Below, in pieces: positions 6,476 through 13,097 of a DNA stretch of 14,046 nucleotides. Location of the stretch: assembly GCA_023434015.1 (NCBI GenBank), contig JAEYTM010000323.1:1-14046 (forward strand), given 5' to 3'. The stretch's first letter is position 1, and the number at the start of each line of letters is the position of its first letter. The notes beneath the pieces were generated by a model. That model was not told where the DNA came from, searched no databases, and saw only the letters and a list, made by a program, of their open reading frames with translations. A program made the translations under genes and the position numbers. This DNA is from Pseudomonadota bacterium (GTDB taxonomy: Bacteria; Pseudomonadota; Alphaproteobacteria; Caulobacterales; Caulobacteraceae).

Positions 6476-7501
6476 TCAGCCTTGGGCGAGTTCGCCGATG
6501 ACGAAGGCGTCCTCGCCGTCGCGGACCAGGCCTTCCAAAACGTCCGGCAGGTCGTGCGGATCGACGATCAGCATCAGGCCCACCCCGCAGTTGAAGGTGC
6601 GGCGCAGCTCGTGGTCGGCGACCCCGCCGACCTCCTGAAGCCAGGTGAACACCGGGGGCAGGGCCCAGGCGTTCCAGTCGAACCGCGCGACGAGGCCATC
6701 GGCGATCGCACGCGGCGGGTTTTCGATCAGTCCACCGCCGGTGATGTGGGCGAGCCCCTTGATCCGGCCGGCCTTCAGGTGGGGCAGGACCGAACGGACA
6801 TAGATGCGGGTCGGCGCGAGCAGCGCTTCGGCCAGGGTCTTGCCGGCCTCGAACGGCGCCGCGGCGTCCCAGGCGAGGCCCGAGCGCTCGACGATGCGGC
6901 GCACCAGGGAGTAGCCGTTGGAGTGCGGGCCGGACGAGCCCAGGCCGATGAGGATGTCGCCGGACTTCTGGTCGCCCAGCCGCGGCAGCACCTTGTCGCG
7001 GTCGACGGCGCCGACGCAGAAGCCCGCCATGTCGTAGTCGCCCTCGGCGTACATGCCCGGCATCTCGGCGGTCTCGCCGCCGACGAGGGCGCAATTGGCC
7101 TGGCGGCAGCCCTCGGCGATGCCGGCGACGACCGTCGCGGCGGCCTCGACGTCCAGCTTGCCCGTCGCGAAATAGTCCAGGAACATCAGCGGCTCGGCGC
7201 CCTGGGCCAGCAGGTCGTTGACGCACATGCCCACCAGGTCGACGCCGACCGTGTCGTGGATTCCGGTCTCGATGGCGACCTTCAGCTTGGTGCCGACGCC
7301 GTCAGTGGTGGTCACCAGCAGGGGATCGTCGTAACCGGCCGCCTTCAGGTCGAACAGCGCGCCGAAGCCGCCGAGCGAGGCCTCGGCCCCGGCCCGTCGC
7401 GTCGCCTTCGCCAGCGGCTTGATCCGCTCGACGAGCGCGTTACCCGCGTCGATATCGACGCCGGCTTGCGCGTAGGTGAGACCGTTGGGGCGATCGGACA
7501 T
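6476..7501 (-). CDS. purM: Phosphoribosylformylglycinamidine cyclo-ligase (AIR synthetase)
   Basis: 341 aa, ATG start, usual family length. It catalyses the ATP-dependent closure of FGAM to aminoimidazole ribonucleotide, the fifth step of de novo purine synthesis, in the cytoplasm. Signature segments are all present: GGFGALFDL (44-52), TTTDGVGTKLKVA (64-76), GVDLVGMCVNDLLAQGAEP (86-104), the GGETAEMPGMY loop (141-151), GLGSSGPHSNGYSLVR (186-201) and HITGGGLIENPPRAI (252-266). purN often follows purM in other bacteria but is not here; the next gene is a lipoprotein. An AAGG about 8 nt before the ATG serves as a modest ribosome-binding site. purM is divergent from rnd with an 82-nt shared upstream region. 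Identification is secure. Confidence 0.97.
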   Translation of the reverse strand: MSDRPNGLTYAQAGVDIDAGNALVERIKPLAKATRRAGAEASLGGFGALFDLKAAGYDDPLLVTTTDGVGTKLKVAIETGIHDTVGVDLVGMCVNDLLAQGAEPLMFLDYFATGKLDVEAAATVVAGIAEGCRQANCALVGGETAEMPGMYAEGDYDMAGFCVGAVDRDKVLPRLGDQKSGDILIGLGSSGPHSNGYSLVRRIVERSGLAWDAAAPFEAGKTLAEALLAPTRIYVRSVLPHLKAGRIKGLAHITGGGLIENPPRAIADGLVARFDWNAWALPPVFTWLQEVGGVADHELRRTFNCGVGLMLIVDPHDLPDVLEGLVRDGEDAFVIGELAQG

Positions 7502-7569
7502 CTGGTACGCCTTGATAGGAAAAGAACGGGCGCATGCATCGCGGACTTGCAGACTCGGCCATGCGCGGG

Positions 7570-7577
7570 GCTATAGC
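7570..7577 (+). promoter_or_regulatory. Candidate -10 element of a leaderless rnd promoter in the purM-rnd divergent region
   Basis: GCTATAGC matches 7 of 8 positions of the Caulobacter housekeeping-sigma -10 consensus GCTANAWC and is itself a perfect palindrome. It ends 6 nt before ATG 7584, so transcription would start at or next to the start codon. No Shine-Dalgarno sequence precedes rnd. A TTGCAG at 7547-7552 could be a poor -35, but its 17-nt distance is longer than the usual 10-14 nt of that consensus. I see no convincing promoter for purM in the same gap. Confidence 0.45.
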
Positions 7578-7583
7578 TAATCG

Positions 7584-8762
7584 ATGAAGCCGATTACGAC
7601 CACCGCGGAACTGGCGGTGTTTTGCGACAAGCTCAAGGGCCAGCCGTTCGTCGCCGTGGACACCGAGTTCATGCGCGAGACCACCTACTGGCCGAAGTTG
7701 TGTCTGATCCAGGCCGCCGCTCCCAATGCGCACGCCGTGATCGATCCGTTGGCGGAGGGGCTCGACCTCGAACCGTTCCTGGCGGTGATGCGCGACGAGT
7801 CGATCCTGAAGGTGTTCCACGCGGCCCGGCAGGACGTGGAGATCTTCAACAATCTCCAGGCCATGCCCAGGCCGCTGTTCGACACCCAGGTAGCCGGCAT
7901 GGCGGCCGGATTCGGCGAGCAGATCGCCTACGACGCCCTGGTGCGGCAGATGCTGAAGATCGAGCTCGACAAGAGCTCGCGGTTCACCGACTGGGCCCGG
8001 CGCCCGCTTTCCGACGCCCAGCTGACCTACGCCCTGGCCGACGTGACCCACCTGGCCGCACTCTATCCGATGCTGCGCGCGCGGCTGGAGAAGGAAGGCC
8101 GGCTCGTCTGGGTGACCGACGAGATGGCCGGCCTGACCGATCCCGCGAACTACGATGTGGAGCCGGAGAACGCCTGGCGGCGGCTTCGCCCCCGCAAGCA
8201 CACGGCGAAGTACCTGTCCGTCTACAAGGCTGTGGCCGCCTGGCGCGAGCGCACCGCCCAGCAACGCGACCAGCCGCGCGGGCGTATCCTGAAGGACGAC
8301 GCCATCGACGAGGTGGCCACACAGGGGCCGACGGACGCCGAGGCGCTCGACCGCCTGCGTTCGGTGCCCAAAGGCTTTTCGGGCTCGCGGTTCGGGCCGG
8401 ACCTGCTGGCCGCCGTGCGCGAGGCGCTGAAGGACCCGGAGGCCTACGCTCCGGTGATCGAGCGCAGCCGCCATTCGCCTTCCCCCGCCGCGGGCGCCGT
8501 GGTCGAGCTTCTCAAGGTGCTGCTGAAGGCGCGGGCCGAAGAGGCGGGGGTGGCTTCCAAGCTGATCGCCACCGTCTCCGATCTCGAACTCATCGCCAAT
8601 GACGACGCGGCGGCGACCCCGGCCCTGACGGGCTGGCGGCGTGAGGCGTTCGGCGAAGACGCCCTGCGCCTCAAGCGCGGCGAGCTGGCCCTGGTGCTGG
8701 ACGGCGCCCGGGTCCGCGTCGTGGAGGTGCGTCGCGCCCCCCGGGCCGCCGCAGCCGGCTGA
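7584..8762 (+). CDS. rnd: Ribonuclease D (DEDDy 3'-5' exoribonuclease)
   Basis: 392 aa, ATG start, family-typical length. It is a metal-dependent 3'-5' exoribonuclease that trims tRNA and other structured RNA 3' ends. The DEDDy catalytic set is visible: D26 and E28 in AVDTEF (Exo I), D84 in HAARQDVEIF (Exo II), and Y149 with D153 in TYALADVTHL (Exo III). A single HRDC-type RNA-binding region follows around residues 208-290, starting near YLSVYKAVAAWRE. The remaining ~100 residues are a less conserved C-terminal helical part ending in a basic tail. The gene stands alone on its strand, divergent from purM and convergent with ppx, and it probably starts without a leader. A ~400-nt non-coding, hairpin-rich stretch follows its stop. 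The call is secure. Confidence 0.95.
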   Translation: MKPITTTAELAVFCDKLKGQPFVAVDTEFMRETTYWPKLCLIQAAAPNAHAVIDPLAEGLDLEPFLAVMRDESILKVFHAARQDVEIFNNLQAMPRPLFDTQVAGMAAGFGEQIAYDALVRQMLKIELDKSSRFTDWARRPLSDAQLTYALADVTHLAALYPMLRARLEKEGRLVWVTDEMAGLTDPANYDVEPENAWRRLRPRKHTAKYLSVYKAVAAWRERTAQQRDQPRGRILKDDAIDEVATQGPTDAEALDRLRSVPKGFSGSRFGPDLLAAVREALKDPEAYAPVIERSRHSPSPAAGAVVELLKVLLKARAEEAGVASKLIATVSDLELIANDDAAATPALTGWRREAFGEDALRLKRGELALVLDGARVRVVEVRRAPRAAAAG

Positions 8763-8956
8763 GCCGGACTCGCCGAACCTGGGGATGACCGCCCGCCGTT
8801 GATCGGACGGAGGTTTCCGGCTTCGTCCCCGTCCGGTCCACAGCTTGTCCACCGGCGGCGGGCGCGTCGGCCCACAGGAGCGGCGTGCAGCGGGCTTGCC
8901 GGGCCGCCGGAACGGGATGACCCTCCACTTGCCGAGAGGGACTGCGGCGCGGCCGA

Positions 8957-9156
8957 CCGGGCGACCGGAGAGCAGAAGCGGGCAGGAGGTTCCTGGAACT
9001 GGAGGGGTGCGGGGCGACCTGGATCTCTCCGATCTTGGGACACCGGAGACAGTCGACGCCGAGCGGGGCGACCCGCGACGCAGACACCGATCCGACCTCG
9101 AGAGGCTCAGGTCCCCCAACGGATCTGATGAGAGGGCGGCGTTCCGGGCGACCGGA
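8957..9156 (+). repeat. Four copies of GGGCGACC, each foldable as a GCGA-tetraloop hairpin
   Basis: The 8-mer occurs at 8959-8966, 9012-9019, 9066-9073 and 9146-9153, with start-to-start distances of 53, 54 and 80 nt. The flanks form different stems around the same loop: CCGG/CCGG, CGGG/CCTG (one G-U), GCGGG/CCCGC and TCCGG/CCGGA. The related 9-mer GGGATGACC occurs twice upstream, at 8782-8790 and 8914-8922. A shared loop with varying paired stems is what a structural RNA repeat would look like, though GC richness raises the chance background. Confidence 0.55.
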
Positions 9157-9168
9157 TGGCCGCCCTCT
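9131..9168. terminator. Strong stem-loop terminator between convergent rnd and ppx
   Basis: AGAGGGCGGC (9131-9140) pairs perfectly over 10 bp with GCCGCCCTCT (9159-9168). Inside it, TCCGG-GCGA-CCGGA (9143-9156) forms a second 5-bp stem with a GNRA loop. The element begins 12 nt beyond the ppx stop on the minus strand, the usual place for a terminator of ppk-ppx, and can also stop transcripts from rnd. Neither side has a long T-run (TTGCTAT on plus), so efficiency is uncertain. Confidence 0.7.
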
Positions 9169-9179
9169 TGCTATCGGCG

Positions 9180-10679
9180 TCAGCCCAGCTGGAGCTTGAG
9201 CTTCAGCGCCGCAGCCAGGGTCTGGGCCCGCTTGGCGGTCTGTTCGCCCAGCAGCATGTTCTCCCAACCCGGCGCCGCCGTCAGCACCAGCTGATCGCCG
9301 CTGATCGCCAGCTTGGACTTCTCGAGGAGCTGGGGGTTGCGACCGGACAGGTCGCAGCCGAGCCGGATGGCGGCGCCCAGGGCGCGGGCGCGCTGGCGCC
9401 GGTCGACCGAAAGCACCCGGGCGATGTCGGCGGCGGCCGGCGTCGTCGCGGCGGACGAGTGGCGGGCGAAGACCGCGCTGGCCAGGAAGGCCCGTTCCGG
9501 ATGGTTCATGCCGGCGATGGGGGCCCGCAGGGCTTGTTCGAAGGCGATATCGGCTCGGTGATCGGGGTGCAGCCGCGCGCCCAGGTCGGCCAGACGGCTG
9601 GCGGCGGCCAGCAGCAGCGGGTCTCGGCCGGAGAATACCGGCGGCAAGCGCTCGAACGCCGGCCCAAGCCACGCTTCGAGGGCGGCGCCAAGGTCGCTGG
9701 AAAGGCCCCGCACGGCGGTCAGGGCGGCGCAGCCGGCGATGAGAGGGTCGCGACGGCGAACTTCCGGATCCATGCCCTCCAGCAACAGGCCCTCCCGGAC
9801 CCCGTAGGCGGAAATCACCACCCGTTCGACGCCGAGCCGTTCGATCAGCGCCTCCAGGACGAGGGCCGCGTAGGGCAGGGTTTCGAAGCGCTTGCGGGAC
9901 AGCCCCTGGATCCGCTCCAGCGACGACCGCGACTGCCGTTTGACGAGGCGCGCCACGTCCAGCGCGTCGCTGCGGCTCAACTCGTACTGATGAGCGACCT
10001 TGAGCGGGTAGTCGGCCAGTTCCATGTGCAGCAGGGCGAGGTTGCGCCAGGCGCCGCCGACCGCGTGGAAGTGCGGGGTCGAGAAGCGCTCCACATGCGG
10101 CGCCAGGGCGGTCTCGATCGCCCGGCGGGTGGGGGCGATGTCGAGCGACCGCGGGGCGCCCAGCGAAAACGGCCCGAGGGGCAGGGTCACGCCCGCTCCC
10201 GGCCCGCTGTCCTCCAGCCGCACCAGCTCGAGGCTGGAGCCGCCCATGTCGCCGACGACGCCACGGGCGTCCGGCTGGCCGGCCAGCCCGCCGGCGGCGG
10301 CATAGCGGGCTTCTTCCGCCCCGGTGAGGGTGCGGACGGCGAGGCCCGTCTCCTCCTGCACACGGCGCAGGAAGGCCGCTCCGTCGGTGGCGTCGCGGAC
10401 CGCGGCCGTGGCGGCGGCGATGATGTCCTCTTCCCGCCATCCGTGCAGCAGGGCGCGGTAGCGGCGCAGGGCCGTCATCGCGGTCTCCACGCCCTCGGGG
10501 GAGAGGCCGCCCGTGGCCGGCAGGTCGCGTCCGAGGCCCGCGAGGGCCTTTTCATTGAAGATGGTCCAGATCGCCCGGCCTTCCAGCCGATAGATCACCA
10601 GGCGGACCGAGTTGGAGCCGAGGTCGATGACCGCGGCCTGTCGCCCCTCGTTCCGATTATCCGCGGGGGGCCACATCAT
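9180..10679 (-). CDS. ppx: Exopolyphosphatase (Ppx/GppA family)
   Basis: 499 aa. It removes terminal phosphates from inorganic polyphosphate, and family members may also hydrolyse pppGpp. The actin-like ASKHA fold is shown by the phosphate-1 motif VIDLGSNSVRLVIY (17-30), ATAAVRDATDG (90-100), the catalytic Glu in TGAEEARYAAAG (119-130, E122 by alignment to E. coli E121) and the phosphate-2 motif VGDMGGSSLEL (142-152). Residues ~310-499 form the C-terminal helical HD-like domain found in full-length Ppx. The frame begins with two adjacent ATGs (10679 and 10676), and there is no other start before the conserved core. No good Shine-Dalgarno is near; AGGA lies about 16 nt upstream. It overlaps the 3' end of ppk by 23 nt, so its translation probably depends on ribosomes finishing ppk. 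A Ppx/GppA identity is secure; Ppx rather than GppA is favoured by length and the ppk partner. Confidence 0.94.
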   Translation of the reverse strand: MMWPPADNRNEGRQAAVIDLGSNSVRLVIYRLEGRAIWTIFNEKALAGLGRDLPATGGLSPEGVETAMTALRRYRALLHGWREEDIIAAATAAVRDATDGAAFLRRVQEETGLAVRTLTGAEEARYAAAGGLAGQPDARGVVGDMGGSSLELVRLEDSGPGAGVTLPLGPFSLGAPRSLDIAPTRRAIETALAPHVERFSTPHFHAVGGAWRNLALLHMELADYPLKVAHQYELSRSDALDVARLVKRQSRSSLERIQGLSRKRFETLPYAALVLEALIERLGVERVVISAYGVREGLLLEGMDPEVRRRDPLIAGCAALTAVRGLSSDLGAALEAWLGPAFERLPPVFSGRDPLLLAAASRLADLGARLHPDHRADIAFEQALRAPIAGMNHPERAFLASAVFARHSSAATTPAAADIARVLSVDRRQRARALGAAIRLGCDLSGRNPQLLEKSKLAISGDQLVLTAAPGWENMLLGEQTAKRAQTLAAALKLKLQLG

Positions 10680-12909
10680 CGATCGCGCGCGGCATGTCCT
10701 TCACCTTGTGACCGCGTCCCGAAAGGCTGGGATTGGTCATGAAATACTCATGCGCCGAGAACGCGTCGGGATGGTCCCAGGCCGGATCCCGCGTATAGCG
10801 GCCCTCGCTGTCCAACGTCCAGCTTTGGGCCTCGTCTCGCAGGTTGGCGACCATGATCTGGTGAAGCACCTGCCGGTGCACGGTGGGGTTCTCGATCGGG
10901 GTCAGGCACTCCACCCGGCGGTCGAGATTGCGGGGCATCCAGTCGGCCGAGGAGATGTAGACCCGGGCCTCCCCGGACGGCATGGGCGCGCCGTTGGCGA
11001 AGGCGACGATGCGGCCGTGTTCCAGGAAACGGCCGATGATGCTCTTGACCTCGATGTTGCCCGACAGCCCCGGCACGCCCGGCCGCAGGCAGCAGATGCC
11101 GCGGATCACCAGCTGGATCTGAACCCCGGCCTGGCCGGCGGCGTAGAGGCTGTCGATGATCTCCGGGTCGACCAGGGAGTTCATCTTCGCCCAGATGCCG
11201 GCGGGCTTGCCGGCCCGCGCGTTGTCCGCCTCGCGGGCGATCAGCGCCAGCAGGTCGCGCTTCATGGTGACCGGAGAGAAGGACAGCTTCTCCAGGCTCG
11301 CGGGCTGGGCGTAGCCGGTGACGAAATTGAACAGCTTGGCCGAATCCCGGGCCAGGGCCGGATCGGTCGTGAACAGCGAAAGGTCGGTGTAAACGCGCGC
11401 CGTGATCGGGTGGTAATTGCCGGTGCCGAAGTGGCAATAGGAGCGCAGGCCGTCGCCCTCCTTGCGGACCACCGTCGAGAGCTTGGCGTGGGTCTTGTAC
11501 TCGACGAAGCCGAAGACGACGTGGACGCCGGCCCGCTCCAGGTCGCGGGCCCACTTCAGGTTGGCCTCCTCGTCGAAGCGCGCCTTGATCTCCACCACCG
11601 CGGTGACGTTCTTGCCGTTCTCGGCCGCCTCGATCAGGGCGGCGACGATCGGGCTGTCCTTGGACGTGCGGTAGAGCGTCTGTTTGATCGCCACCACGTT
11701 CGGGTCGCGCGCGGCCTGGCGCAGGAACTGCACCACCACATCGAAGCTCTCGAACGGGTGGTGGACCAGGATGTCCTTCTCGCGGATGGCGGCGAAACAG
11801 TCGCCGGCGTGGTCGCGGATCCGTTCGGGAAAGCGGGGTTCGAACGCCTTGAACTTGAGTTCCGGCCGGTCCGGCGGGATCAACTGGGTCAGTTCGTCGA
11901 GCCCCAGCAGGCCCTTGATGAGGATGATGTCGTCCGGCTGGGCGTGCAGGTTCTCGCAGATGAAGCCGCGCAACTCTTCCGGCATGGCGGCCTCGACCTC
12001 GACGCGGACCACCGAGCCCATGCGCCGCTGCTTCAGCGCCGCCTCGAACTCCCGCACCAGATCCTCGGCCTCCTCCTCGATCTCCATGTCGCTGTCGCGG
12101 ATCAGCCGGAACACGCCCTGACCTTCGACCTCGCAGCCGGGGAACAGGTGGTCCACGAACAGGGTCAGCAGGCCTTCCAGGGTGACGAAGCGGCGATCGG
12201 GCCGCTTGCGCCCGCTGCGCTGGGCCGGCAGCTCCCAGAACCGGGCCACCTGCGCCGGGATCGGCACCAGGGCGTAAAGCAGCCGCGCGTCCGAGGCGCG
12301 CTTCAGCTTCAGCACCAGGGAGAAGGCGAGGTTGGGAATGAACGGGAACGGGTGCGCCGGATCGATGGCCAGCGGGGTCAGCACCGGGAAAAGCTGGGAG
12401 ACGAAGGTCTCCGCCAGGGCTGCGCGCTCGGCTTCGGTGACGTCGCGCGGATGGATGAGGGCGAGGCCTTCGCCGGCCAGTTCTTCGCGCAGTTCGCGCC
12501 AGCGGGTCTGCTGGTCGCCCATCAGGTCGGCGGCCTCGGCGTTGACCCGAACGAGCTGCTCGCCCGGCGTCAGGCCATCCTGGCTGACCACCCGCACGCG
12601 TTCGCGCACCTGCGCCTTCAGGCCCGCCACCCGGACCATGTAGAATTCGTCGAGGTTGTTGGCCGAGATCGCCAGGAACCGCAGCCGCTCCAGCAGCGGA
12701 TGGCGCGGGTTCTTGCTTTCCGCCAGGACCCGGCGGTTGAACGACAGCCAGGAAAGCTCGCGGTTGAAGAAGCGGGCTGGCGAGGCCGCCAGGGTCTCGT
12801 CCCGGACTGGGTGCACGCCGGCCTCGTCACTCCCGACCAGGGGTGCCGCGATGGGCGCAACATAGCTCATGAATGGCTCCGGACCTGACGGGACAACAGC
12901 GGTCGACAC
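10657..12909 (-). CDS. ppk: Polyphosphate kinase 1
   Basis: 750 aa from GTG 12909, with AGGA 6 nt upstream. It makes inorganic polyphosphate from ATP through a phosphohistidine intermediate and acts at or near the inner membrane. Domains in order are the N domain (FFNRELSWLSFNRRVL, 47-62; NNLDEFYMVRVAGLK, 84-98), the head domain (~150-360), and two PLD-like catalytic domains. These contain YKTHAK with the autophosphorylated His (H474, matching E. coli H435), CHFGTGNYHP (492-501), and EHGRIVAF with the second conserved His (H631, matching E. coli H592). VECLTPIENPTVHRQ (667-681) lies near the end. The ~45 residues before the conserved FFNRELSW are extra. ATG 12870 (residue 14), with GGAG 6 nt before it, is an equally good start and would give 737 aa. 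The first gene of a ppk-ppx operon; upstream lies a TTGACG box with an abutting inverted repeat. Confidence 0.96.
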   Translation of the reverse strand: MSTAVVPSGPEPFMSYVAPIAAPLVGSDEAGVHPVRDETLAASPARFFNRELSWLSFNRRVLAESKNPRHPLLERLRFLAISANNLDEFYMVRVAGLKAQVRERVRVVSQDGLTPGEQLVRVNAEAADLMGDQQTRWRELREELAGEGLALIHPRDVTEAERAALAETFVSQLFPVLTPLAIDPAHPFPFIPNLAFSLVLKLKRASDARLLYALVPIPAQVARFWELPAQRSGRKRPDRRFVTLEGLLTLFVDHLFPGCEVEGQGVFRLIRDSDMEIEEEAEDLVREFEAALKQRRMGSVVRVEVEAAMPEELRGFICENLHAQPDDIILIKGLLGLDELTQLIPPDRPELKFKAFEPRFPERIRDHAGDCFAAIREKDILVHHPFESFDVVVQFLRQAARDPNVVAIKQTLYRTSKDSPIVAALIEAAENGKNVTAVVEIKARFDEEANLKWARDLERAGVHVVFGFVEYKTHAKLSTVVRKEGDGLRSYCHFGTGNYHPITARVYTDLSLFTTDPALARDSAKLFNFVTGYAQPASLEKLSFSPVTMKRDLLALIAREADNARAGKPAGIWAKMNSLVDPEIIDSLYAAGQAGVQIQLVIRGICCLRPGVPGLSGNIEVKSIIGRFLEHGRIVAFANGAPMPSGEARVYISSADWMPRNLDRRVECLTPIENPTVHRQVLHQIMVANLRDEAQSWTLDSEGRYTRDPAWDHPDAFSAHEYFMTNPSLSGRGHKVKDMPRAIDDVAPRG

Positions 12910-12944
12910 CCGCTGTCCTGGGTCCGCAAGTGTTCAGAGGAAAT

Positions 12945-12950
12945 CGTCAA
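12945..12950 (-). promoter_or_regulatory. Candidate -35 box of the ppk promoter
   Basis: On the minus strand TTGACG, a perfect match to the alphaproteobacterial housekeeping -35, lies 36 nt before GTG 12909. The expected -10 region (around TGAACACTT) is weak, so activator dependence or a different start point is possible. It directly abuts one arm of the inverted repeat at 12951-12999. Confidence 0.4.
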
Positions 12951-12999
12951 GATTTTGGTTACGATGCCAAAGGATTTCATGCGGCCCGCAACCAAAATC
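12951..12999. repeat. AT-rich perfect inverted repeat upstream of ppk, possible operator
   Basis: GATTTTGGTT (12951-12960) and AACCAAAATC (12990-12999) are exact 10-bp reverse complements separated by 29 nt, with centres 39 nt apart. The arms are markedly AT-rich for this window. The proximal arm touches the TTGACG box on the minus strand, a position suited to a transcription factor. It does not look like a Pho box. The binding protein is unknown. Confidence 0.5.
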
Positions 13000-13037
13000 G
13001 GCGCGGGCGGCATGAATGGCAACCCCGGGCCGACCCG

Positions 13038-13066
13038 CCGCGGGCGAAGAATTTCTCCGCCCGCGG
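13038..13066. terminator. GC-rich stem-loop downstream of the aldolase gene
   Basis: CCGCGGGCG (13038-13046) pairs perfectly over 9 bp with CGCCCGCGG (13058-13066) around an 11-nt loop. It lies 32 nt past the aldolase stop on the minus strand and before the ppk promoter, as expected for a terminator. The T-run (GTTTTC, 13071-13076) is on the plus-strand side, so minus-strand termination may be imperfect. Confidence 0.5.
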
Positions 13067-13097
13067 ACGAGTTTTCTATGCGCTGACGACGTCGCGA

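Larger units (their letters stand above)
8763..9168 (+). ncRNA. Candidate structured RNA (sRNA or long rnd 3' UTR) between rnd and ppx
   Basis: About 400 nt hold no credible protein gene; the open frames here translate to Arg/Gly/Pro-rich text without motifs. Secondary-structure potential is marked. GATCGGACGG (8801-8810) pairs over 10 bp, with one G-U, to CCGTCCGGTC (8829-8838). This hairpin sits inside a 9-bp stem, CGCCCGCCG (8790-8798) with CGGCGGGCG (8856-8864). Further on, four GCGA-capped hairpins occur between 8957 and 9156. The GCGA loops are GNRA-type only on the plus strand, which favours a plus-strand RNA, and a strong stem-loop closes the region. I see none of the hallmarks of tmRNA, RNase P RNA or SRP RNA. 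No AT-rich promoter is evident just after rnd, so the RNA may be part of the rnd transcript. This is an inference from pairing and repeats alone. Confidence 0.35.

Noticed and set aside
5621..7576. 651-codon plus-strand open frame antisense to purM and the lipoprotein gene
   Set aside because: purM and the lipoprotein signal are unambiguous on the other strand; this frame is Gly/Arg/Ala-rich shadow.
8763..9168. tmRNA, RNase P RNA or SRP RNA in the rnd-ppx gap
   Set aside because: There is no tag-peptide reading frame or tRNA-like T-arm, no GAGGAAAGTCC block of RNase P, and no GGAAGG-type SRP apical loop.
8799..9294. Plus-strand open frames in the rnd-ppx gap as possible small proteins
   Set aside because: They have no Shine-Dalgarno, no hydrophobic or structured pattern, heavy Arg/Pro content, and they run into ppx antisense.
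8671..10440. 589-codon minus-strand open frame spanning ppx and the rnd-ppx gap
   Set aside because: It is out of frame with ppx motifs, and its translation is low-complexity Arg/Gly/Pro with no domain.
10612..12888. 758-codon plus-strand open frame antisense to ppk
   Set aside because: It mirrors ppk codon structure. The ppk catalytic histidines and conserved motifs prove the minus-strand gene.
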